Shown here in pieces: positions 8,559 through 17,632 of a stretch of DNA of 64,000 nt; within the stretch, counting starts at the first letter, position 1; the number at the start of each line of letters is the position of its first letter. The DNA is from Mariniblastus sp. (lineage in GTDB: Bacteria > Planctomycetota > Planctomycetia > Pirellulales > Pirellulaceae): contig JAKVBG010000004.1 in the NCBI GenBank assembly GCA_022447605.1, positions 124,001 to 188,000 of the forward strand, read 5' to 3'. The translations under genes were made by a program, and so were the position numbers. The notes beneath the pieces are model-generated. The model had not been told where the DNA came from, made no database searches, and worked only from the letters and a program-made list of their open reading frames with translations.

Positions 8559-10040
8559 TCACGCCAGGATCCCCTGGACGACCTCACCGTGGACATCGGT
8601 CAAGCGATATTGCCGCCCCTGGTAGCGGTAGGTCAACTTCTCGTGGTCAATCCCGCATAGGTGCAGCAGGGTCGCCTGCATATCATGCACGTGGACCGGG
8701 TCTTTGACGATGTTCCAACCAAACTCGTCCGTTTCTCCATAGACGGTTCCGGGCCGGATCCCGGCCCCGGCCAACCACCAACTGTACGCCTTGCCAAAAT
8801 GATCCCGGCCAGTCGGTTTTTTCGGATCGCCACTGCGGTATTGACCGAACGGGGTACGGCCAAATTCACCGCCCCACACGACCAGGGTATCGTCCAGCAT
8901 CCCCCGCTCTTTCAAATCCTGCACGACGGCGGCCGAGGGGCCTTCGGTATCCACGCACTGTTCTTCCAACTGGGTGAACAGGTTACTGTGTTGATCCCAA
9001 CCGGAATGCATCAATTGAACAAATCGGACACCCCGTTCCAACAGTCGCCGTCCGATCAGGCAGTTGTTGGCATAGGTCCCTTTATGGAGCGCGTTGGGAC
9101 CATATCGTTCCAGGGTCGCTTTCGACTCATCAGAAAAATCGACCAGGTCCGGAACGCTCGTCTGCATCCGGAAGGCCATCTCGTACTGGGCGATCCGCGT
9201 GTCGATCTCCGGGTCGCCGTAATCCTTCAGGTGATCTTCATTCATCTTGGCCAGGTCATCCAACAAGGCGCGGCGCGCCTCCCGGCTGATGCCTGCCGGG
9301 TTGGCCAGGTAGGGAACCAGGTCCCCCGTGTTGCGAAACCGAACCCCCTGGAATCGGCTGGGCAAAAACCCGCTCCCCCAGTAATAGTCAAAAAAGAGCT
9401 GACCACACGTTTTCCCTTTATCGCTGGAGGTCATCACGACAAAGGTTGGCAGGTTATCCGTTTCGCTCCCCAAACCGTAGGAGAGCCAGGCCCCCATGCT
9501 CGGCCGCCCGGGAACCTGAGAGCCGGTCATGAACAGAGTCACTCCCGGCGCATGGTTGACGGCCTCGGTATGCAGGCTGCGGACCAGGCAGATGTCATCG
9601 GCCAGGGCGCCTACGTTGGGCAACATTTCACTCATGCGGGTCCCGCACTGACCGTACGACTTGTGCGGTTTAATCGCCGGCACACAGGGCCAATTGGCGT
9701 AACTCGATGACATAGTCGACAGACGGGTCGAGCCACGCACCGAGTCCGGGATGTCCTGGCCCGCCATGCTGGCCAGGGTCGGTTTTTCATCGAACAGGTC
9801 GACGTGGGAAGGTCCGCCTCCCTGCCAGAAAACGATTACCCGCTTCGCCTTGGCAGCGTGATGGGGTAAACCGGGCAGGGCGGACAAGAGGTCCTGTTGA
9901 CGATCCTCCGACCGACCCAAAGCGCCCGCCGGGTTCAAGAGCGAACAGAGTGCGGCTGCCCCAATGCCACAGGCCGAACGACCGAACAACTGCCGGCGGT
10001 TGACCCGTTCAATGTTCTGTCGGTGTAATTCGTGGTTCAT
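8559..10040 (-). CDS. DUF1501 protein with Tat signal
   Basis: A 493-residue member of the DUF1501 family, related to the alkaline phosphatase/sulfatase superfamily and strongly expanded in planctomycetes. The N-terminus carries a twin-arginine signal (NRRQLFGRS followed by a hydrophobic Ala/Gly/Leu stretch), implying export in folded form. Family hallmarks include WQGGGPSHVDLFDEKP near the start and VVWGGEFGRTPFGQ towards the C-terminus, ending with the dHAMQATLLHLCGIDHE-type segment. I place the start at the ATG at 10040; the open frame continues upstream, but that part overlaps the preceding gene in another frame and is not protein-like. It follows the PSD1 gene by about 30 bases; this pair is conserved in planctomycetes and the two probably act together. 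The biochemical activity of the family is not established. Confidence 0.92.
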   Translation of the reverse strand: MNHELHRQNIERVNRRQLFGRSACGIGAAALCSLLNPAGALGRSEDRQQDLLSALPGLPHHAAKAKRVIVFWQGGGPSHVDLFDEKPTLASMAGQDIPDSVRGSTRLSTMSSSYANWPCVPAIKPHKSYGQCGTRMSEMLPNVGALADDICLVRSLHTEAVNHAPGVTLFMTGSQVPGRPSMGAWLSYGLGSETDNLPTFVVMTSSDKGKTCGQLFFDYYWGSGFLPSRFQGVRFRNTGDLVPYLANPAGISREARRALLDDLAKMNEDHLKDYGDPEIDTRIAQYEMAFRMQTSVPDLVDFSDESKATLERYGPNALHKGTYANNCLIGRRLLERGVRFVQLMHSGWDQHSNLFTQLEEQCVDTEGPSAAVVQDLKERGMLDDTLVVWGGEFGRTPFGQYRSGDPKKPTGRDHFGKAYSWWLAGAGIRPGTVYGETDEFGWNIVKDPVHVHDMQATLLHLCGIDHEKLTYRYQGRQYRLTDVHGEVVQGILA

Positions 10041-10072
10041 GATCGTCCTTCTTCGCTTCCCTGGGCTGTTAC

Positions 10073-13000
10073 TCATTCTCGCGTTAGGGCCTCGTCCAGG
10101 TTCAAGATCCCCAGACAGACGGCTGTCAAGGCGGCCGTCTCTGCCGGATCCAGCTGGCTGTCCAATTCGGATTCGCCAATCGCCAGGAGGCGCTTCGACG
10201 ATTCCGGATCCTGGGAATAGATATCGACTTGCCGTTGATACGCCGCTGACAACCGGGACAACTCGTGCGGACTCGGGCTTCTTGAAAGGACCTGCTGGAA
10301 CGCCCCGCTCAAGCGGGATTCGACCGGCCCACCTTCGGCCACCAGCCGCGCTGCCATGTTCCTGGCCGCTTCGACCCAGGTCGGATCGTTCAAGGTGGTC
10401 AAGGCGTGCAACGGGGTACTGGTCGGAGTCGCACGTACCCGGCAGGCCTGGCGGTTGGAGGAATCGAACATGTTGGCCGGTCCAACCGTTCTCCGCCAAA
10501 ACGTATACAGGCTACGGCGATACAGATCATCTCCACGAGAGGCAGGATACGTAAAGTCCCGTTCCTTGGTAATCGCCAACGGTTCCCAAACGTTATCAGG
10601 CTGATACGGGTAGACGGGCGCCCCGCCCACAGTGTCGACCAACAATCCGGCCGACGCCAAAGCCCAATCCCGCAAGATCGTGGCGGGCATGCGAAAGCGA
10701 CTGGCCCGGGCATACAGGCGGTTTTCCGGATCCTGTTGTCGGTGCTGTTCAGTCATCCGGCTCGATTGCCTGTAGGTGGCGCTGGTCAGAATCAGTCGGT
10801 GCATCGATTTCATACTCCAGCCCGCCTCTCGAAATTCGACGGCCAGCCAGTCCAGCAGTGCCTTGTGGACGGGGTATTCACTCTGCACACCCAGGTCTTC
10901 GGTGGTCTTGACGATTCCGGTCCCGAAAAAGTACTGCCACATCCGGTTGACCTGCACGCGGGATGTCAGCGGATGGTCGTCGGCAACCAGCCACTGGGCC
11001 AGCCCCAAACGATTAGCCGGAGCTCCTTCCGGCATCGGCAGCAAGAACTCGGGCGTGGCAAACGTAACCGCTTCTGCGGGCTGCAAATATTGACCCCGGT
11101 TCAGGATGCTGGTCTTCCGCGGCTTGGCATCACTCATCACCATCACCTTGGGAACCTTGTCAACGCGATAAGCTGACAACTCGGCCTGCAACGTATCGGG
11201 GACTTTTAGCTGGGGAATTTTACTTTTGAGAGTGGGTCGCACTTTTGTTTCAAAATATGCCCGATAACCTTTTTCTAACTCGGCACTCTCCTCTTCACTT
11301 CGAGCTTCAGCTGGCTTGGCCAGAGCGGCTCGAGCCGATTCACTGAGTGATTGGCGAAATGGTTCATCTGAATGAAGCCCGGTCGAATTTTTGAAATTGG
11401 CATCGAAATCAACCATTCGCTTTTGGGCTGACGTCAGCTCGGCTGTCAATTTTTGAAAGTTCGGATCCTGTTGATCCAGAAAGTAATCCAGCAGAAATCT
11501 TTCCTGAGCTTCGCTGCGCTGATCCGATTCCATGGCAAGAATCGCCATAACCGGATCTGTTTTGGCCACAGGCACTTCGTCGACCGTCAACTCACGATTA
11601 TAAATCCGGATGTCATCGACGCCCCCGTTCCAGGAATACTGCATCGGTGTTCGGCCGCCAATTCGAAACGGTACTTCGGTCTCGATGGTCTCGGTGAGAT
11701 TGTCAGACTCAACATAGCCTTCGGACAACTTCCCATCGATGTAGATCTTGACCCCGCTCGCTTTTTGACCACCGTCATACGAAATCACCACATGTTGCCA
11801 CTGGTTGGGAACCAGTTGATCTTTCGAGATTACCTTGATCGCATTGCCTGGCCACTGATGAATGATGTGTGTTCCAATCCCTCCTTGAACCCAAACATCA
11901 AAACCACGATACCCCTGGGATATATCCATCCGAGAGAACACCGCTCCTCCCGCCTTCCCATCACTCTTGATCCATGCTGCCAAAGTGAAAGGCCGGTCAT
12001 GTTTCAATTCCAAGGCAGCATTGGCAGAGTCAAAATGTGTCTTACCATCCAGCTTCACTCCCGAGTCTCCAAGGCGAGCGACCGTCTCCAATTTGCCTGC
12101 GATCAACGAGGCATCCAGGCCAGCAACGGTTTCATTTAACGTTTCCCCTTCTGATTCATCCAGTGAAAACCTCTGTATCATCCCTTTCAGTTCGACCGGT
12201 TTAGCTCGGCTGGCCAACTCGGCCAAGGCTTCTTGTTGCCAAGCTTTGTATTGGGGTGCACAAGACTTTCGATAATCGGCAATCGATGTCACCAACTGAC
12301 TGACACGTTCATCGGCGGCTCTCCATTCTGCATACGCGCGATCCGCCTCGACATTGGCCACCTTGCGGGCCTCGGCCAGCTTGGATTCAAATTCGGCAAT
12401 CCTGATCAGGTTTTGTTCCGTAGGCGCCTCGACAAAAGGAGCTGCAACCCGAACCCGACTCGACTGATACTGGGGGGTTCCCGTCTCTGGCACACGATTA
12501 AACGCATCCATCAAGCTGTAGTAATCCCGCTGCGTGATGGGATCGTATTTATGATCGTGGCACTGGGCGCAAGCCATCGTCAGCCCGAGCCACGTGGTTG
12601 ACGTTGTATCGATCCGATCGAACAGATTGACAAACCGCTGCTCTTCCGCAATGGCACCTCCCTCACCATTGAGCATATGGTTTCGATTGAAACCACTAGC
12701 AATTTTTTGATCCAGCGTCGCTTCAGGTAATAAGTCACCCGCCAGTTGCCATGTGGTAAATTGATCAAATGGCAAATCATCATTCAAAGCGCGAACCACC
12801 CAATCTCGCCAAGCCCATTGAAACGTGTCACCATCTTGTTGGAAGCCATTGCTGTCCGAATAACGCGCCGCATCGAGCCAGGGTAGCGCCAGACGTTCCC
12901 CGTAGTGAGGGCTGGCCAGCAGGCGATCGACCAAACGCTCATAAGCCTGCGGCTCGGTATCCTCGACAAACTGCCGCACGGCTTGCGGCGTTGGGGGCAA

Positions 13001-13561
13001 CCCGGTCAAGTCGATCGACAGCCGACGGATCAGCTTGTTCCGGTCCGCCTCGGGCGATGGGGCCAAACCTCGCGATTCCAACTCGGCCAGGACAAACGTG
13101 TCGATCGGGTTGCGGACCCAGTCCGCTTGAGCCACCGGCGGTAACGACGGGCGCTGGGGCGCGACAAAGGCCCAGTGAGGTTGGTACGGGGCTCCCTGCT
13201 CAACCCACCGTTTGAGCAAACGTTTTTGCTCATCGGTCAAGCTCCGATTCGAGTCGGGCGGGGGCATCAGCAGGTCAGGATCGTCGGAGTGGGTCCGTTC
13301 AATCAGGGGACTGAGGGCCGCATCCCCCGGGATGATCGACTCACTCTCCAGGGCCGACTCGCGCTGGTCGAGTCGCAATCCCGACTGCCGCTGTTTCTCA
13401 TCCTGGCCGTGGCAAAAGAAACAGTTCTCCGACAGGATCGGCCGGATATCCCGGTTGAAATTGATCTCCTCCTCGGCTGCTGCCGGCGAACCGATACGGA
13501 TCAGACAGACGATGAAACCGACCGCCGTGATCCTGATCCAAGTTCTTCGGTCTGCCGACAT
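10073..13561 (-). CDS. PSD1/PSCyt1 domain protein (DUF1549-DUF1553) with LamG insert
   Basis: A large exported protein of about 1162 residues. After a signal peptide (MSADRRTWIRITAVGF..., cleaved near AAAEE) comes a planctomycete cytochrome-c-like domain (PSCyt1) with a haem-binding CFFCH near residue 44. DUF1549 (PSCyt2) follows, around LIRRLSIDLTGLPPTP and WLDAARYSDSNGFQ, with CAQCHDHKYDPI, a second CxxCH haem motif. Residues about 500-660 look like a LamG/concanavalin-type jelly roll (FTLAAWIKSDGK, WQHVVISYDGG, VDDIRIYNREL). DUF1553 (PSD1) makes up the C-terminal half. It probably binds haem in the periplasm and works with the downstream DUF1501 protein, perhaps on polysaccharides (inference from the LamG domain). 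The start at 13561 fits the signal peptide best; another at 13597 is possible. Confidence 0.92.
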   Translation of the reverse strand: MSADRRTWIRITAVGFIVCLIRIGSPAAAEEEINFNRDIRPILSENCFFCHGQDEKQRQSGLRLDQRESALESESIIPGDAALSPLIERTHSDDPDLLMPPPDSNRSLTDEQKRLLKRWVEQGAPYQPHWAFVAPQRPSLPPVAQADWVRNPIDTFVLAELESRGLAPSPEADRNKLIRRLSIDLTGLPPTPQAVRQFVEDTEPQAYERLVDRLLASPHYGERLALPWLDAARYSDSNGFQQDGDTFQWAWRDWVVRALNDDLPFDQFTTWQLAGDLLPEATLDQKIASGFNRNHMLNGEGGAIAEEQRFVNLFDRIDTTSTTWLGLTMACAQCHDHKYDPITQRDYYSLMDAFNRVPETGTPQYQSSRVRVAAPFVEAPTEQNLIRIAEFESKLAEARKVANVEADRAYAEWRAADERVSQLVTSIADYRKSCAPQYKAWQQEALAELASRAKPVELKGMIQRFSLDESEGETLNETVAGLDASLIAGKLETVARLGDSGVKLDGKTHFDSANAALELKHDRPFTLAAWIKSDGKAGGAVFSRMDISQGYRGFDVWVQGGIGTHIIHQWPGNAIKVISKDQLVPNQWQHVVISYDGGQKASGVKIYIDGKLSEGYVESDNLTETIETEVPFRIGGRTPMQYSWNGGVDDIRIYNRELTVDEVPVAKTDPVMAILAMESDQRSEAQERFLLDYFLDQQDPNFQKLTAELTSAQKRMVDFDANFKNSTGLHSDEPFRQSLSESARAALAKPAEARSEEESAELEKGYRAYFETKVRPTLKSKIPQLKVPDTLQAELSAYRVDKVPKVMVMSDAKPRKTSILNRGQYLQPAEAVTFATPEFLLPMPEGAPANRLGLAQWLVADDHPLTSRVQVNRMWQYFFGTGIVKTTEDLGVQSEYPVHKALLDWLAVEFREAGWSMKSMHRLILTSATYRQSSRMTEQHRQQDPENRLYARASRFRMPATILRDWALASAGLLVDTVGGAPVYPYQPDNVWEPLAITKERDFTYPASRGDDLYRRSLYTFWRRTVGPANMFDSSNRQACRVRATPTSTPLHALTTLNDPTWVEAARNMAARLVAEGGPVESRLSGAFQQVLSRSPSPHELSRLSAAYQRQVDIYSQDPESSKRLLAIGESELDSQLDPAETAALTAVCLGILNLDEALTRE

Positions 13562-13954
13562 GTCGCCTTGCTCAAACTGTTGGAGTACATGAAACAACGG
13601 GAGCTCAACCTCGCTACCATCATAATTAATCTGACTCGGTTACCATAACCATCCGTTCGGTAAAATTTCTACGCCCACCCGGTTTCCCAACGGCAAACGG
13701 ACGCACCCGGCCGGATCGACCCCCACTTGCCGGGGCCTAACGACGAATCGACCCATTTCACCACGGCGGGCCCCGATTCCACCCCTTTCCGGCAAACTGG
13801 CCACGGTTTGGGTGATCCGGTTTTCTCGAAAACTGAGGTTTGACCGGGCCCACCTTCTGTCCACAAACGCATAAACCGGTATGCTAGGGGTTTGGGTAGT
13901 ATGACCCGCCACGTAGAACAGAAACAGGTTCCCAGAATCAAATCGAGGCCGTCG
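13562..13954. other. Divergent intergenic region, PSD1 gene / STAS-like gene
   Basis: About 390 bases. Open frames on the minus strand (for example 13640-13912) have no recognisable domain or start signal, and I do not call them. The region should contain the promoters for the PSD1-DUF1501 pair and the STAS-like gene. Confidence 0.5.
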
Positions 13955-14317
13955 ATGATCGAAAAACTAGAGAGTCAATCAGACAATGTTGTAGGATTCA
14001 AAATTTCAGGAAAACTGCACCACGACGACTATCAAACGATGGTCCCAGCCTTCGATGCCGTGATTGAAAAAGTGGGCAAAGTCAGGGTTCTCTGTTGGTT
14101 TGACGATTTCCATGGCTGGGATCTGCACGCCATGTGGGACGACACCGTTTTGGCCACGACCCACTGTGGCAAGATCGAACGAATCGCCATCGTGGGTGAT
14201 GCGAGTTGGGAAAAATGGATGGCCACTTTCTGCAAACCGTTTCAACCGCTGTCCAAGATCAAACACTTCGATTCCGCAGAACTCGATGCCGCCTGGAGCT
14301 GGCTCGACGAAGAGTAG
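13955..14317 (+). CDS. SpoIIAA/STAS-like protein (DUF3478 type)
   Basis: A 120-residue soluble protein resembling the SpoIIAA-like STAS/SEC14 family (DUF3478): MIEKLESQSDNVVGF, then KISGKLHHDDYQTMVPAFD, and a C-terminal segment ending AAWSWLDE. The family has a small alpha/beta fold, probably binds lipids or hydrophobic ligands, and its function is poorly known. The ATG at 13955 is chosen because GAGG lies six bases upstream and homology-like sequence begins there; the frame is open 63 bases further upstream but that part does not look like protein. It converges on the porin gene, with a strong hairpin between them. Confidence 0.8.
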   Translation: MIEKLESQSDNVVGFKISGKLHHDDYQTMVPAFDAVIEKVGKVRVLCWFDDFHGWDLHAMWDDTVLATTHCGKIERIAIVGDASWEKWMATFCKPFQPLSKIKHFDSAELDAAWSWLDEE

Positions 14318-14334
14318 TCGATGCAATGGGCCAA

Positions 14335-14359
14335 GAGGAGAGTCGCAACGGCTCTCCTC
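14335..14359. terminator. Strong bidirectional hairpin between convergent genes
   Basis: GAGGAGAG (14335-14342) pairs perfectly with CTCTCCTC (14352-14359). The stem extends inward by three more pairs, closing a CAA loop: 11 bp with one T-G wobble. It lies between the converging stops of the STAS-like gene (14317) and the porin gene (14379). It lacks a T-run, so it may block readthrough or stabilise 3' ends rather than act as a classic intrinsic terminator. Confidence 0.55.
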
Positions 14360-14378
14360 ACACGGTCCGCCTCCTACC

Positions 14379-15632
14379 CTAGTAAGCGACGTTCAGGCCG
14401 AACGTGAGCGACTGGGCTGAGACCCGCTGGCCAATCTCCATATCCAATCCTGGCAGAAGCGGCAACAGGTCGGAACTTCCCCACTCAAAGAAATAGTTGT
14501 AGGCGACGCTCAGGCCGACGTTGGAACTGCACATCCAGGTTCCCCCCAGGGCCACCCCATTGCGGTAACCGAGATCGGTACCAAGGTTGAAGACCGTGCT
14601 CTCGTCGGGAATCAGCTTGCTGCAATAGACGTAACCGGCCGAGCCATAACAGCGGTCCGACAACCGGGCCCGCGCTCCAACGTGGGCCGAGAAGAGACTT
14701 TTCCAACCGAGGCCGCTGACGGCCCCATTCGCCTGGACCTGGGCCGGGTCACCAAAACCTTCGCTGTTGGTGTAATCGGTGAACCGCATATCGGCCGTCC
14801 ATAACAGGTCCTGGTTCGGCCGATAACCGGCACCAAAACTGACCATCATCGGCAGATCGAAATTGACTTTGTCGACTTTTGGAGCGCCTGAGCTATCTTC
14901 ACTGTGGTAGCGAAATGTCTCCATCCAGGTGGGCGTTTTGATACAGGCTCCAAACGACCAGCAATCATTCGGAGTGTAATACAAACCGAGCTGACCTCCG
15001 CCTCCGAAATGATAACGCGTCCCGTTGCCACGAGGGGATTGAGACAGTCCCGAGTTGTTTGCGGCAAATATATTTTGGTTGAGTGAGATTCGGCCCATCG
15101 CCAAGGTCGGGCCGGCGGCAATCGCCCAACAATCGTTGAGTCGAACCGAAAAGACGAGTGGGATCTGATAAAAGACAGCTTCTCCCTGAGCGCGAATCCC
15201 CAAGGCTAAAACAGGGTTGTTGGAATCGGCCGAAAAGTTGGCACAAAACCCGGCCACCCCAAACATGCCGACCCCCATTTTGACATTCGGGTTTCGCGTC
15301 TGGTAAACCCAGGCAGCCGTCGGTACGGGGGAGACACCGTTCTCGGCCGATGTCGATCCAGCCCACCCGGGTATGGATGAATCGATCTTGTAGTCGCTGT
15401 AGAGACCCTCAAAACCGATCCCCACCTCGTTACCCAGCCCACTGATGGTGGCCGGGTTCCAGGCCATCGAACCGATCGACTCCACGGCGGCCCCGGTCGT
15501 CGCTCCCCCCATCGAGCGATTGATGGCCCCGCTGGCGGGCAGGAAAACCCCTTGGCCATTCGAAACGGAAACCAGCAACAGCACGATCGAACAGGGAACC
15601 AGCGTATGAAACAGGTAGACGGGAAGACGCAT
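14379..15632 (-). CDS. OmpP1/FadL-type outer-membrane transporter
   Basis: A 417-residue outer-membrane beta-barrel of the OmpP1/FadL/TodX family, which moves hydrophobic compounds such as fatty acids or aromatics across the outer membrane. The signal peptide (about 1-27) is followed by the family N-terminus: GVFLPASGAINRSMGGATTGA, then SMAWNPATISGL, an Asn-Pro-Ala motif typical of FadL. The rest alternates in the beta-strand pattern of a barrel, and the protein ends with an aromatic residue (LTFGLNVAY), as barrel proteins do for BAM-dependent insertion. The ATG at 15632 has AGAGG upstream. It appears monocistronic. Substrate not determinable. Confidence 0.88.
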   Translation of the reverse strand: MRLPVYLFHTLVPCSIVLLLVSVSNGQGVFLPASGAINRSMGGATTGAAVESIGSMAWNPATISGLGNEVGIGFEGLYSDYKIDSSIPGWAGSTSAENGVSPVPTAAWVYQTRNPNVKMGVGMFGVAGFCANFSADSNNPVLALGIRAQGEAVFYQIPLVFSVRLNDCWAIAAGPTLAMGRISLNQNIFAANNSGLSQSPRGNGTRYHFGGGGQLGLYYTPNDCWSFGACIKTPTWMETFRYHSEDSSGAPKVDKVNFDLPMMVSFGAGYRPNQDLLWTADMRFTDYTNSEGFGDPAQVQANGAVSGLGWKSLFSAHVGARARLSDRCYGSAGYVYCSKLIPDESTVFNLGTDLGYRNGVALGGTWMCSSNVGLSVAYNYFFEWGSSDLLPLLPGLDMEIGQRVSAQSLTFGLNVAY

Positions 15633-15866
15633 CGGCTCAACCTCTGCAGGATGACGCGGAAAAAACGGGGCCCCGCCGAAAACGGGCGGGTATCGACCCT
15701 CATCCGTAACCTCGTCAAAGCCTGACGGATAATTGAATCATTCCGGACAGAGTTGGTTCAAGGATTAGAGCGAGCTTGCACTTGGCATCAAGTTTAACGA
15801 TTAGGGGATTCGAGTAACGGCAACAGTCAGCATCGACTGATTTGCTAGCTGCTCCGCGTCGCGGGA

Positions 15867-17399
15867 TCACTTCGCTCGCCGGACGGGGGTCGGGTAGCCG
15901 GCCAGGATCGACTGTAAACGGGCCAACACCTCCGGCCTTTCATCGGCCAGGTTCTTCTGTTCCAGCGGATCATCCCGGTAGTCATACAGCTCCCATTCCG
16001 CCTTGTCGGGCGAGCCACCAATCCGGTTCCACTCGACCAGACGATAACGATCGGTGCGGATTGCCCGACCCATTTTCCGCTTCGGGTAACAGTGGTAGGC
16101 GTGATCTCGCACCCGGGCCGTGGGCCTCTTCAAAACGGGGACCAGGCTGACCCCATCGATCGGTTGGGGACCAACCGGAGCCGGCAAACCGGCCAGTTCG
16201 GCCAGCGTCGGGTAGACATCCACGCTGGTGGCTAACTGGCGGGTGGCCGTACCGGGCCGAGTGACTCCCGGCGCGATGACCAGCAACGGAATCCGGTTTG
16301 CCTGTTCGTAGTTGGTATGCTTGGTCCAAATCCCCAGGTCTCCCAGGTGAAACCCGTGATCCCCCCACAGGACTATGAGGGTGTTGTCCGACAGGCCGAG
16401 TCGATCGACCGCATCGATCAGTTTGCCAATCTGCGCATCGACGTAACTGGTACTGGCGTAGTAACCGTGAATCAAATTCCGTTTCAGTTCCTCATCGATC
16501 GGTTGGTCGGTCGGCACCGGCGCGTAGTTGTTGATTTCGCCCCCCCGCTTACCAGCCACCTGGGGCGCACCGGCCGGCAGGTTTTCGAAGGTGGGCATCG
16601 GCAGCGCCTTGGGATCGTGCAAGTCCCAATATTTTTTCGGCACGCTGAAGGGGAGGTGCGGGCGGGCAAAACCGACCGCCATGAAGAACGGAACCTGTTC
16701 CGTTTCCCGTCGCCGGGCTGCCTGCTCCAGGCGGCGGACCGCCTCGGCAGCCACCCGACCATCGGCGTACTGGTCATCTTCCGCCCGTGGTGACTCAAAT
16801 GCAGCACCGCGAGGCAACGAACGAATTTGATCCAACTTCTGATTCGTAAAATAAGCCTCTTCCCGAGTCAGCTGCCCCCCCTCGGTGCTCTCGGGCTCGA
16901 GATATTCGATCACCTTGTCACCAAAATGGGGGACACGGAACGACTGGGGATCACCGAAATTGCCATGACCCACATGGAACACCTTGCCCAGCGATTCGGT
17001 TCGATAGCCATGTTCGGCAAAGTGCTGGGGAATCGTCTTGGCATTGGGCAGCGTTTTCCGCAAGTGGTTGCCCAGACCGTACAGCCCTGTCGATGTCGAA
17101 TGCGATCCCAACATCAGCGTGAAACGCGAAGGGGCGCAGACAGCCTGGTTGCAATACGCCAGGTCGAACCTCAGGCCACGGCCGGCCAGGCGGTCGATAT
17201 GGGGCGTCTGGGCCACTGGATCCCCGTAGCATCCGAGGGCCGGTTTCAAGTCGTCGACCAGAATCAATAGCACGTTGCAGGGGACCTCGGCCGGTCGCTG
17301 GGCGACCGCTGGCCGAGCCTGAATGAACAGGCCAATGTTCACCAAAAAGAACAAACCGATCATCCATCCAGTGATTCGCAATTTTCGTTTCCTGTCCAT
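15867..17399 (-). CDS. Secreted sulfatase (iduronate-2-sulfatase-like)
   Basis: A 510-residue type I sulfatase that would hydrolyse sulfate esters, probably on sulfated polysaccharides. The N-terminus has a basic start and a single hydrophobic signal (about 10-35). Metal-binding Asp residues occur in VLLILVDDLKP. The formylglycine motif is present as CAPSR near residue 88, so activation by a formylglycine-generating enzyme is expected. The C-terminal half has the LWGDHGFHLGDLGIWTKHTNYE segment typical of iduronate-2-sulfatase-type enzymes. Length fits the family. I take the ATG at 17399, where signal-peptide sequence begins; the longer open frame upstream is not protein-like. Planctomycetes carry many such enzymes; specificity cannot be read from sequence. 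Confidence 0.93.
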   Translation of the reverse strand: MDRKRKLRITGWMIGLFFLVNIGLFIQARPAVAQRPAEVPCNVLLILVDDLKPALGCYGDPVAQTPHIDRLAGRGLRFDLAYCNQAVCAPSRFTLMLGSHSTSTGLYGLGNHLRKTLPNAKTIPQHFAEHGYRTESLGKVFHVGHGNFGDPQSFRVPHFGDKVIEYLEPESTEGGQLTREEAYFTNQKLDQIRSLPRGAAFESPRAEDDQYADGRVAAEAVRRLEQAARRRETEQVPFFMAVGFARPHLPFSVPKKYWDLHDPKALPMPTFENLPAGAPQVAGKRGGEINNYAPVPTDQPIDEELKRNLIHGYYASTSYVDAQIGKLIDAVDRLGLSDNTLIVLWGDHGFHLGDLGIWTKHTNYEQANRIPLLVIAPGVTRPGTATRQLATSVDVYPTLAELAGLPAPVGPQPIDGVSLVPVLKRPTARVRDHAYHCYPKRKMGRAIRTDRYRLVEWNRIGGSPDKAEWELYDYRDDPLEQKNLADERPEVLARLQSILAGYPTPVRRAK

Positions 17400-17483
17400 C
17401 AAGCTTCCCAGGTCCTGTCTGTCTGGCAACGGCCACCTCGGCTCCCCGTCAAACGGGAGCTTGCCGCTTCGCCTTGGAACCTC

Positions 17484-17513
17484 ATTATAACCGCAGATTG
17501 GCGGGGGACCGAA
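17484..17513 (-). promoter_or_regulatory. Possible -10 element for the sulfatase gene
   Basis: On the minus strand a perfect TATAAT (17489-17484) lies about 85 bases before the sulfatase start, with only a weak TTCGGT 18 bases upstream as -35. Found by eye; the -35 match is poor. Confidence 0.25.
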
Positions 17514-17632
17514 CCTGCCACGTCTGACTCGTGGCAACCAGCCGTATCCCGGGTAAAATACAGCTCCAATGGGTGGCCGCAATATTCCAAACTCGGCCCA
17601 CCTTTGATCGTCCAGGCTCCACGGGGGAAGGC

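Noticed and set aside
8661..9710. Long plus-strand open frame (349 codons) opposite the DUF1501 gene
   Set aside because: No recognisable domain; it mirrors the well-supported DUF1501 coding frame. Similar antisense frames at 23521-25002, 28879-29985, 38737-39819 and 39910-41208 were rejected for the same reason.
13640..13912. Minus-strand 90-codon frame between the PSD1 and STAS-like genes
   Set aside because: No family, no start signal, and composition is low-complexity Arg/Gly.
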